From: Euryarchaeota archaeon UBA596
Lineage (GTDB): Archaea; Thermoplasmatota; Poseidoniia; Poseidoniales; Poseidoniaceae
Direction of reading: 5' to 3'
NCBI GenBank assembly: GCA_002498205.1
Contig: DAGQ01000130.1
Span: 1 to 14,094 of the forward strand
Length of the DNA stretch: 14,094 bases
Shown: piece after piece, positions 1-5,396 of the stretch
Layout: each line of letters starts with the position of its first letter
How positions within the stretch are numbered: the stretch's first letter is position 1
Notes under the pieces: model-generated
Database searches by the model: none
What the model was told of the DNA's origin: nothing
Seen by the model: only the letters and a program-made list of their open reading frames with translations
Program-made: the position numbers and the translations under genes

Positions 1-782
1 GCTTCTTCCATTGCTCCTCTTGCATTCCCTACTGCATGAGAAGAAATAATTGGACGAGAGAAATCAAAAGCCTTCATTGCATTTATCCAACCATTATTCT
101 CTTCTCCCCCAATTAAATTTTCAACAGGAACATGAACATCATTAAAAATTACTGAACGCGTATCTGAGCATCTTTGCCCCATATTCTTTTCTTTCTTACC
201 AAGCGTAACTCCTGGCGAATTTGCATCTACAATAAATCCACTCATGCCCTTATATCCTGCAGATTTATTTGTATAAGCTAAAACGAAAAACCAATCCGCA
301 TAACCAGCTCCTGTAATCCACATTTTTTCACCATTTAGAATATAATTATCACCATCTAATACTGCAGTTGTTTGAATTCCTTGAACGTCGCTACCTGCTG
401 AAGGTTCAGTAACACAATAAGAAGCTAAACAGCCCTCTGACGCCTTAGAAAGATACTTTGCTTTCTGTTCCTCTGTACCCCCTGTAATTATTGGATATGA
501 AGCTAATAATGTACTTCCAGCAGCAGTTGCAAACCCTGGATCACCCCAACCAAATTCTTCACTTATTAGTGATTCCTCAAAAGTACCCATTCCACCTCCG
601 CCATATTCTTCTGCAATTTTAATAGTAATTAACCCCAAATCGGCTGCTTTGGAAATTGCTTCTTTAGGAAATTCCCCTTTTTCATCCCATTTTTCAGCAT
701 TTGGCTTAATTTCCTTAAGTGCAAATTCTCTCGCTAATTCTTGTAACATTAATTGTTCTTCACTCAGAACGAAATCAACCAT
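1..782 (-). CDS. acyl-CoA dehydrogenase, N-terminal part (cut by window edge)
   Basis: FAD-dependent acyl-CoA dehydrogenase, which oxidises an acyl-CoA thioester to the 2-enoyl-CoA and passes electrons to an ETF-type acceptor (family knowledge). I translated the minus strand from the ATG at 782; about 260 codons stay open to the window edge. The N-terminal helical domain starts MVDFVLSEEQ. The flavin and substrate signature CVTEPSAGSD is at residues 123-132, MWITGAGYADWF at 154-165 and RCSDTRSVIFNDVHVP at 204-219. The beginning of the C-terminal helical domain (FSRPIISSHAVGNARGAMEEA region) is reached just before the edge. Family members have about 380 residues, so roughly 120 are missing, including the usual catalytic glutamate of the short/medium-chain type. 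Chain-length specificity cannot be told. The gene is divergent from the MocA-like gene across a 74-base gap. Confidence 0.95.
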   Translation of the reverse strand, partial: MVDFVLSEEQLMLQELAREFALKEIKPNAEKWDEKGEFPKEAISKAADLGLITIKIAEEYGGGGMGTFEESLISEEFGWGDPGFATAAGSTLLASYPIITGGTEEQKAKYLSKASEGCLASYCVTEPSAGSDVQGIQTTAVLDGDNYILNGEKMWITGAGYADWFFVLAYTNKSAGYKGMSGFIVDANSPGVTLGKKEKNMGQRCSDTRSVIFNDVHVPVENLIGGEENNGWINAMKAFDFSRPIISSHAVGNARGAMEE

Positions 783-856
783 GTACCCCCCAAGAAGGCA
801 ATACACAAAAAACCCCCCCAAAAAGAACTTTCAGTTTGTGCTTTGTGGGATGTAAT
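783..856. promoter_or_regulatory. divergent promoter region with two C-tracts
   Basis: The gap between the divergent acyl-CoA dehydrogenase and MocA-like genes must hold both promoters. No strong TATA box is visible; a weak TGTATTG-like element lies about 20-27 bases before the dehydrogenase start on the minus strand. The region has two C-runs, C6 at 786-791 and C7 at 813-819, each preceded by A and followed by an A-rich stretch ending in GAA. In such an AT-rich sequence these stand out and may be a repeated protein-binding element, but that is inference. Confidence 0.4.
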
Positions 857-1429
857 ATGAACCTTGCCAAAAATGCGTTTGCTATAGTTCTAGCAGCTGG
901 AAAAAGTAAACGATTGGGGAGGCCTAAAGCATTACTAAAATGTGGTGAAGAAACTTTGATTAAGTTCATTGTTGATAAATTAGAAAGTATAAATCTAAAA
1001 GTTGTAGTAATCACTAATTTAGAATTAGAAAAATTAATTGCTAAATCTCTTAAATCAAATAATTCTAAAATAATTGTACCAGAAAATACAGAATATAGAA
1101 CTGGTAATTTGATTGCTGGATTAAATGTAATTAAAAACCCTGAGAAAATATTAGTAGTTCCAATTGATAGACCTGGCTGGAGTTTAGATACATTGAAACA
1201 CTTACTCAAAATGAATGTGACTTGTTGTCCTGAATTTCAAGGTAAAGGTGGACATCCATTACTAATTTGCAAAAATGACCTGGAAAAACTATCTAAATCA
1301 TCAATTGACACTCCTTTGAACACTATTTTTACGACAAAAAGAATTCTTGTAAAAGATCAATATTTACATTTAAATATTGATACTCCTGAAGATCTAATTT
1401 TATTTAAAAAATTCATAACGGAAATTTAA
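857..1429 (+). CDS. mocA: MocA/MobA-like nucleotidyltransferase (molybdenum cofactor cytidylyltransferase family)
   Basis: 190-residue NTP transferase of the MobA/MocA fold, probably attaching CMP or GMP to molybdopterin for a molybdenum hydroxylase. The signature LAAGKSKRLGRPKALL at residues 12-27 matches the nucleotide-binding loop LAAGxSxRMGxxK. VPIDRPGW at 101-108 is the counterpart of the family's metal-binding 'GDxP' segment, with an unusual P-I-D-R-P form. GKGGHPLLI at 129-137 and NIDTPEDL at 173-180 match the family's GHP and DIDTPED motifs. The reading frame is open back to an ATG at 719, but that 46-residue extension overlaps the divergent dehydrogenase and is low-complexity, whereas the ATG at 857 gives a normal N-terminus. 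The XdhC-type gene 45 bases downstream supports a role in Mo-hydroxylase maturation over other sugar or nucleotide transferases of this fold. Confidence 0.78.
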   Translation: MNLAKNAFAIVLAAGKSKRLGRPKALLKCGEETLIKFIVDKLESINLKVVVITNLELEKLIAKSLKSNNSKIIVPENTEYRTGNLIAGLNVIKNPEKILVVPIDRPGWSLDTLKHLLKMNVTCCPEFQGKGGHPLLICKNDLEKLSKSSIDTPLNTIFTTKRILVKDQYLHLNIDTPEDLILFKKFITEI

Positions 1430-1474
1430 TTTGAAATTAGATGGGTCTTTCAATAAAGAGTCTTACGGACCACT

Positions 1475-2335
1475 ATGTGCCCACGAGTTCTCAAATGGAC
1501 TAGTTCAAAATTATTACAAGGGTACAAAGTAGCAATGGCCACAGTAATTAATGCTACAGGTTCTGTTCCTGGAAAACCGGGTGCAAGAATTGCTATAACT
1601 AACACTGGTGAAACATTTGGAACTGTTGGAGGTGCTGGTTTAGAATTTAAAGTTCTTAAAAAATTAAAAGAATTAATTGAAACGGAAGAATCGGGAGGAA
1701 TTATAGAAGTATTTGCACTAAATAAAAGTGCTAAAGGTTTTGAGGTTGTAGCATTAGATAGTTTATGCGGAGGAAAAGTAACTATTTCAATGGAAGTCGT
1801 TTCACCAATGCCTCACATCTTGCTATTTGGTGGTGGACATGTTGCAAAAGCAATTATTTCAATTATTGAACCACTAGGCTGGAATTACTCAATTCATGAT
1901 TCTAGAAAAGAATACTCAAATAATGACTCATTTCCTTCCGCAATAGAATTACATTCTAACGAAGTAAATGAATTTATAAAAAATGAAAATGAGAGTACTT
2001 TACAAAGGTTTAGTGACATCTTATTGCTTGGACATGATTGGAAAGAGGATGAAGAAAGACTAATTGGTTTGCTTAAACTATTAGATAATTCAATTATTTT
2101 GAGGCCTAGAATAGGAGTAATAGGAAGTAAAGCAAAATGGCATTCATTCGAAAAAATTGCATTAAAAAACGAAATAAAAAAGAAACATTTAGATCAAGTT
2201 ACTTGTCCCATTGGAATAAACATAGGAGCACAAAGTCCAGAAGAAATTGCTATAGCAGTTTGTGCTCAAATAATTTCACAAATTAAGAAAAAAGATATTA
2301 ATGAACCAAATTGGAGAGAAAAATTAAAACAATAA
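1475..2335 (+). CDS. xdhC: XdhC/CoxI-family molybdenum hydroxylase maturation protein
   Basis: 286 residues with the two-domain XdhC layout. The N-terminal XdhC/CoxI domain contains VAMATVINATGSVPGKPGAR at residues 19-38 and GTVGGAGLE, matching the family's VALATVV-x-T-x-GS-x-P-x-x-PGA pattern. The C-terminal Rossmann domain begins HILLFGGGHVAKAI (about residue 113) and carries RIGVIGSKAK and CPIGINIGAQSPEEIAIAVCAQI near the end. XdhC proteins bind Mo cofactor, promote its sulfuration and deliver it to xanthine/CO/aldehyde dehydrogenase-type enzymes (known for the family). The ATG at 1475 is chosen because the frame is closed at 1454-1456 and 18 residues before VAMATV is a normal length; no Shine-Dalgarno is visible. 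Its stop lies one base from the stop of the convergent regulator gene. No hydroxylase subunit gene is in the window, so the client enzyme is unknown. Confidence 0.86.
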   Translation: MCPRVLKWTSSKLLQGYKVAMATVINATGSVPGKPGARIAITNTGETFGTVGGAGLEFKVLKKLKELIETEESGGIIEVFALNKSAKGFEVVALDSLCGGKVTISMEVVSPMPHILLFGGGHVAKAIISIIEPLGWNYSIHDSRKEYSNNDSFPSAIELHSNEVNEFIKNENESTLQRFSDILLLGHDWKEDEERLIGLLKLLDNSIILRPRIGVIGSKAKWHSFEKIALKNEIKKKHLDQVTCPIGINIGAQSPEEIAIAVCAQIISQIKKKDINEPNWREKLKQ

Positions 2336-2336
2336 C

Positions 2337-3698
2337 TTATTTTAAAATTTCATACATAATTTGATTCTTTTCTTCGAGGATTGTTCTTTTTAACAAAGAT
2401 TTATTTTCTTCTGTAAATCGTTGGGATAATGCTCCTTGTAAAATTCCATCATCTAATTCCCAAATAGGGAATTTATCATCATCAGATAACATTTCCAAAT
2501 CTACAAAAATTCTAAAATCTGGAGAAATATCATAATTCAATTCTCCTAATCCAGCATATTCCCACCAATCCATAACTTCAGTGATAAATTCAAAATCACT
2601 ATCTATATTATTCAAAGAAAATGATAATTCTTCGCCGATTCTATTTCCTATTTGTCTAAACATCAAATTTAAATCAATTCCTAGTAATCTTAAATTTGAT
2701 ACCGAACCATCTGATAATTTTCCTCTTGCTTCAGAAATAGTATTTCCAACTTCCTGTAAATTTTCGATCTTAAAAGGAGTGTCAGAAGAAGGTAATTCTT
2801 CAAGATTTAATGCAGAAGAAATCTGCTGTAGAAATGAACCTTCTCCAATTACCAATTTTAATGGATCAGCAATAAATTCTTCAGTGAATCTTTTTACTGC
2901 AGTATCAAAGTTTATTGATTCTTGCCATAATTTCTCAATTAAATCTAACTGGCTATTAGCAAAGTGTTTTGATTCAATAAATAATGCTGCATCATTTCTT
3001 CCCTTGCCAACAGGATTTGATTCAACATCAAGAAATTGTAAGATATTTATATCATCTTGTAAACAAAGTTGAGAATTTAAATTCTCAGAATGTCTTAGAG
3101 TAATTGAGTCATCTAATTCATTATAAAATTTTAAAGTACGTTTATCTAAACATGCGACTACTTCACAAACGATTCCTTTTTTGGCAGCGATATTCAAAGA
3201 GTCAATTGCACTACTTTTTGTTAAATGCAGTATTCCAAAACGACCGAGTGAAAGAAAAATTCTTTCCTGTGCTGATTGAATCATATTATCTATTTTAGTA
3301 TACAGATGAGTACGTCCTTTAATTACACTAAATTTAGGACTTATCGAACTATTGTTATTGGAAAATGATTTAGATGAAGAATCAGTCTTTGAGTCTAAAT
3401 CTTTCAAACCTTTCTTAATCATTGAAATTTGTTGCTCCTTTAGGTTCATTAAGTAATCAGCTGTTTCATGTACTGTTTTTGAATTGAATTTCATTGGCCT
3501 ATCTGCAGTAGCACTAACTATTCCTTTTTCTTGAAGTTTAGATAGAGTATTATATGCATCTAACCTAGATAATTTTAATTCTTTAGCCAAGTAACTTGCT
3601 TTCCTATTTTGTCCTTGATTTAACATACAGACAATATTTGCCTCTTTTTCATCTAATCCAGCAGTGATGAGTAATTCTTTCCATTCGATAATAATCAC
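2337..3698 (-). CDS. TrmB-like transcriptional regulator with long C-terminal sensor region
   Basis: 453-residue archaeal regulator. Residues about 6-75 form a winged helix of the TrmB type (GLDEKEANIVCML, then the recognition-helix region LSRLDAYNTLSKLQEKGIV), followed by a helical segment and a Ser/Asn-rich linker at 106-118. Residues about 122-265 (FSVIKGRTHLYTKIDNMIQ through AALFIESKHFANSQLDLIEKLW) resemble the phospholipase-D-like effector domain of TrmB proteins. The remaining 190 residues are not part of standard TrmB; the stretch from LLGIDLNLMFRQIGNRIGEE (338-357) through WWEYAGLGEL (378-387) to ELDDGILQGALSQRF (414-428) has a V4R-like pattern, which is my inference. The start is GTG, overlapping the peroxiredoxin stop as GTGA, so translation is probably coupled. 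It is third in the ribA operon and may control that operon, the divergent photolyase operon, or both; ligand unknown. Confidence 0.85.
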   Translation of the reverse strand: MIIIEWKELLITAGLDEKEANIVCMLNQGQNRKASYLAKELKLSRLDAYNTLSKLQEKGIVSATADRPMKFNSKTVHETADYLMNLKEQQISMIKKGLKDLDSKTDSSSKSFSNNNSSISPKFSVIKGRTHLYTKIDNMIQSAQERIFLSLGRFGILHLTKSSAIDSLNIAAKKGIVCEVVACLDKRTLKFYNELDDSITLRHSENLNSQLCLQDDINILQFLDVESNPVGKGRNDAALFIESKHFANSQLDLIEKLWQESINFDTAVKRFTEEFIADPLKLVIGEGSFLQQISSALNLEELPSSDTPFKIENLQEVGNTISEARGKLSDGSVSNLRLLGIDLNLMFRQIGNRIGEELSFSLNNIDSDFEFITEVMDWWEYAGLGELNYDISPDFRIFVDLEMLSDDDKFPIWELDDGILQGALSQRFTEENKSLLKRTILEEKNQIMYEILK

Positions 3699-4147
3699 CC
3701 CACACTACTTAATTTAGACAAAATTTTCGCAACATGTCTTCTAGGCCTAAATAACCAATCATAAACGTGAACAATTTCACCTTCTGGATTAATAATAAAG
3801 CTGGATTTACCTGGGAATTTACCTAAATAACTTGGAACATCGTACATTTTTCGAACATCTCCCATATCGTCAGAAAGTAATGGGAAGGGCAGATCCAATA
3901 AATCTTTGAATTCTTTATGTGATTCTACAGAATCACCACTTATACCAATAATTTCACAATTCACGGACTTGAATAAATCATATTGTTCTTTAAAGGATAA
4001 GCAACCTCTTTTACAGGTTGGAGAACCATCTCTTGCATAGAAAAATAAAATTACCCACTTACCCCTATAATCTGATAAACTTATTTCTTCAGAATTATGG
4101 GACATTAATGTAAATTCTGGAGCGACCTGCTTTAATTCTTGAGTCAT
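3695..4147 (-). CDS. bcp: Bcp/PrxQ-like peroxiredoxin
   Basis: 150-residue thiol peroxidase of the AhpC/TSA superfamily, reducing hydrogen peroxide and organic peroxides with electrons from thioredoxin-like donors (family role). The peroxidatic cysteine is C45 in FFYARDGSPTC, equivalent to the PrxQ motif YPxDxTPxC; the usual first proline is Ala and the Thr is Ser. A second cysteine, C49, follows as C-x3-C, whereas classical PrxQ has C-x4-C. The segments APEFTL (9-14), ISLSDYRGKWVILFF (22-36), EIIGISGDSVESHKEF and FIINPEGEIVHVY are typical, and the length is normal. The start is an ATG preceded at six bases by GGAGGTG lying in the last codons of ribA. Peroxide defence beside photolyase and carotenoid genes fits a sunlit, oxidative niche. 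Confidence 0.92.
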   Translation of the reverse strand: MTQELKQVAPEFTLMSHNSEEISLSDYRGKWVILFFYARDGSPTCKRGCLSFKEQYDLFKSVNCEIIGISGDSVESHKEFKDLLDLPFPLLSDDMGDVRKMYDVPSYLGKFPGKSSFIINPEGEIVHVYDWLFRPRRHVAKILSKLSSVG

Positions 4148-4150
4148 AAA

Positions 4151-4765
4151 TTACACCTCCAAATGATGCCCCATTCTTTTTGCTTTGGTTGATAAATAAA
4201 ATTTATTTTGCTCATTAACTCCAGCTACTATACTTTGTCTCTCAACAACCTTTATTCCATTACTTTCCAATGCTTGAAGTTTTAAAGGGTTATTGGTTAA
4301 TAATCTTATTTTCTTCAGCCCTACAGATTCCATCATCGTTGAAGCAAAATCATAGTTTCTATCGTCTGCGGGTAAATCAAGTAATAGATTTGCATCTAAT
4401 GTATCGTGCCCTTGATCTTGAAGTGCATATGCTTGTATTTTGGAATAAAGTCCAATTCCTCTTCCTTCTTGCCTTAGATAAACAATCGCACCACAACCTT
4501 CTTCCTGAATTTTAATCATTGCTGATTCAAGTTGCGGGCCACAATCACATTTTAGAGATCCAAATGCATCGCCAGTCAAACATTCTGAATGAATCCTAAC
4601 AATTGGTATCTTGTTAGGGTCTGAAAGATTTCCTGTGTAGAGTACTGAATGCTCTTTTCCATCAGGACCAGTGAACGCCCTAATTCTAAAATTACCATAC
4701 TTTGTAGGCAACTTAGAATCAGCTTCAATTGTGTTTAGTGAACTCTCGTTTTTGGTTTCCAACAT
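4151..4765 (-). CDS. ribA: GTP cyclohydrolase II (riboflavin biosynthesis, first step)
   Basis: Opens the imidazole ring of GTP and releases formate and pyrophosphate to give the pyrimidine precursor of riboflavin. The 204-residue protein has the complete enzyme signature: RIHSECLTGDAFGSLKCDCG at residues 57-76 with zinc ligands C62, C73 and C75; YLRQEGRGIGL at 96-106; GHDTLDAN at 119-126; D134 and R136, equivalent to the catalytic Asp/Arg pair of the E. coli enzyme; and RLLTNNPLKL at 154-163. There is no fused DHBP synthase (RibB) domain. This is the bacterial-type enzyme; many archaea use the unrelated GTP cyclohydrolase III (ArfA), so it was probably acquired from bacteria. It is the first gene of a ribA-peroxiredoxin-regulator operon, divergent from the photolyase operon, where flavin is the cofactor. 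The ATG at 4765 has a TATA-like element at -31 to -24, so the mRNA is probably leaderless. Confidence 0.97.
   Translation of the reverse strand: MLETKNESSLNTIEADSKLPTKYGNFRIRAFTGPDGKEHSVLYTGNLSDPNKIPIVRIHSECLTGDAFGSLKCDCGPQLESAMIKIQEEGCGAIVYLRQEGRGIGLYSKIQAYALQDQGHDTLDANLLLDLPADDRNYDFASTMMESVGLKKIRLLTNNPLKLQALESNGIKVVERQSIVAGVNEQNKFYLSTKAKRMGHHLEV
4154..4160 (-). promoter_or_regulatory. Shine-Dalgarno of the peroxiredoxin gene
   Basis: GGAGGTG on the minus strand lies within the last codons of ribA (Leu-Glu-Val-stop), six bases before the ATG at 4147. It fixes the peroxiredoxin start and shows that this organism uses Shine-Dalgarno initiation for internal operon genes. Confidence 0.85.
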
Positions 4766-4772
4766 GAATCGG

Positions 4773-4781
4773 ACTGTACAT
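4773..4781. repeat. ACTGTACAT copy 1 (candidate operator, ribA side)
   Basis: ACTGTACAT contains the palindrome TGTACA at 4775-4780, 10-15 bases before the ribA ATG. It is identical over nine bases to the copy at 4860-4868. Confidence 0.55.
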
Positions 4782-4815
4782 CAATCATTGATAAAGAATT
4801 GTTTATTACTGTAAT

Positions 4816-4848
4816 AAAAATTAGTACGAAATATAACAAAAAATTAGT
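4816..4848. repeat. AAAAATTAGT direct repeat pair
   Basis: AAAAATTAGT occurs at 4816-4825 and 4839-4848, 23 bases apart (about two helical turns), each followed within one or two bases by CG. The pair is centred at 4832, midway between the two divergent TATA elements, a natural place for an activator or chromatin protein serving both promoters. The A-rich composition raises the chance of coincidence. Confidence 0.45.
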
Positions 4849-4859
4849 CACGGTGTTAA

Positions 4860-4868
4860 ACTGTACAT
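4860..4868. repeat. ACTGTACAT copy 2 (candidate operator, NUDIX-photolyase side)
   Basis: ACTGTACAT, with TGTACA at 4862-4867, directly abuts the TATA element TTATATAG of the NUDIX-photolyase promoter. TAAACTGTA at 4857-4865 is also found in the crtB promoter (minus strand, plus 11181-11189). Confidence 0.55.
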
Positions 4869-4895
4869 TATATAGTAAGTAACAAACCCTCTCAC

Positions 4896-5396
4896 ATGGA
4901 TGCAGGTTTTGACATAGGTGTTGCTGCATCTGTGAAAATTAATAATTCGATTTTAATTGTAAAAGAAGGTAGAGGAAAATACAAAGATTTGTGGGGTCTT
5001 CCAAAAGGAAGAGTTGAGCCAACAGAATCTTTAGAAAAAGCAGTTTTAAGAGAATTATTTGAAGAAACAGGACTTATTGGAGAGATTAATGGAGTAATCG
5101 CCATAAGAAATAAAAATGATTTTGAAAAAACTAGTGTATTCATTTGTTTTGATGTTATTCCCTTAAGTGAAAATATTGTAATCGACGGAAATGAGATTAT
5201 CGATGTGAAATTTATTCAACTTGATGAGGTTAAAGACATTAACTGGGTTAGTCCTGCCATGGAACATATTGTTATTTCATCGCTAAAAACAAAAAGAGGC
5301 CTGAAACTTTTAGATGTTTCAGAATCTATAAATTCATCATATACACTCAGCATTCCAAATGATATTGATGAATTTAAACTGGAGGTACTAAGATGA
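4896..5396 (+). CDS. NUDIX hydrolase
   Basis: 166-residue pyrophosphohydrolase. The NUDIX box G-x5-E-x7-REUxEExGU is perfect at residues 38-60, from GRVEPTE through RELFEETGL, giving the Mg-binding glutamates. The preceding DLWGLPKG (31-38) is typical of MutT-, ADP-ribose- and Ap4A-type NUDIX enzymes. The substrate cannot be read from sequence; candidates are oxidised nucleotides, diadenosine polyphosphates or nucleotide-sugar/cofactor pyrophosphates. About 45 residues after the conserved fold are not recognisable. It is the first gene of a plus-strand operon, probably leaderless from the TATA box at 4868-4875. Its stop overlaps the photolyase start as ATGA. Linkage to photolyase and a peroxiredoxin operon would suit nucleotide-pool sanitation under light stress, but this is inference. 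Confidence 0.95.
   Translation: MDAGFDIGVAASVKINNSILIVKEGRGKYKDLWGLPKGRVEPTESLEKAVLRELFEETGLIGEINGVIAIRNKNDFEKTSVFICFDVIPLSENIVIDGNEIIDVKFIQLDEVKDINWVSPAMEHIVISSLKTKRGLKLLDVSESINSSYTLSIPNDIDEFKLEVLR
5381..5386 (+). promoter_or_regulatory. Shine-Dalgarno of the photolyase gene
   Basis: GGAGGT lies six bases before the ATG at 5393, inside the last codons of the NUDIX gene. Together with the ATGA stop/start overlap it fixes the photolyase start and points to coupled translation. Confidence 0.85.

Larger units (their letters stand above)
4766..4895. promoter_or_regulatory. divergent ribA / NUDIX-photolyase promoter region
   Basis: This 130-base gap carries both promoters. Toward ribA, the minus strand has CTTTATCA (plus 4789-4796) at -31 to -24 from the ATG. 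Toward the NUDIX gene, TTATATAG at 4868-4875 lies at -28 to -21 from the ATG. Both distances fit archaeal TATA boxes with transcription starting at or next to the start codon. The 9-mer ACTGTACAT occurs at 4773-4781, between the ribA TATA box and its start, and at 4860-4868, abutting the NUDIX TATA box where TFB would contact DNA. Both positions suit a repressor, though this is inference. A 10-base direct repeat sits midway between the two TATA boxes. Confidence 0.7.

Noticed and set aside
719..856. N-terminal extension of the MocA-like protein from the ATG at 719
   Set aside because: It overlaps the divergent dehydrogenase's coding sequence and adds residues not seen in the family; ATG 857 gives the normal N-terminus.
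775..1209. 144-codon minus-strand frame antisense to the MocA-like gene
   Set aside because: It lies opposite a gene with clear nucleotidyltransferase motifs and its own translation shows no family motif; a shadow frame.
1431..1532. Short TTG-initiated frame (about 33 codons) between mocA and xdhC, possibly signalling a frameshifted xdhC start
   Set aside because: The XdhC frame from ATG 1475 already has a normal N-terminal length and motif, and the short frame resembles no known peptide. A sequencing frameshift cannot be fully excluded.
2581..3072. 163-codon plus-strand frame antisense to the TrmB-like regulator
   Set aside because: No recognisable motif, and the opposite frame encodes a clear winged-helix regulator.
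4735..5143. Minus-strand frames across the ribA/NUDIX promoter and NUDIX gene
   Set aside because: They cross the promoter region or lie opposite a perfect NUDIX box, and show no domain.
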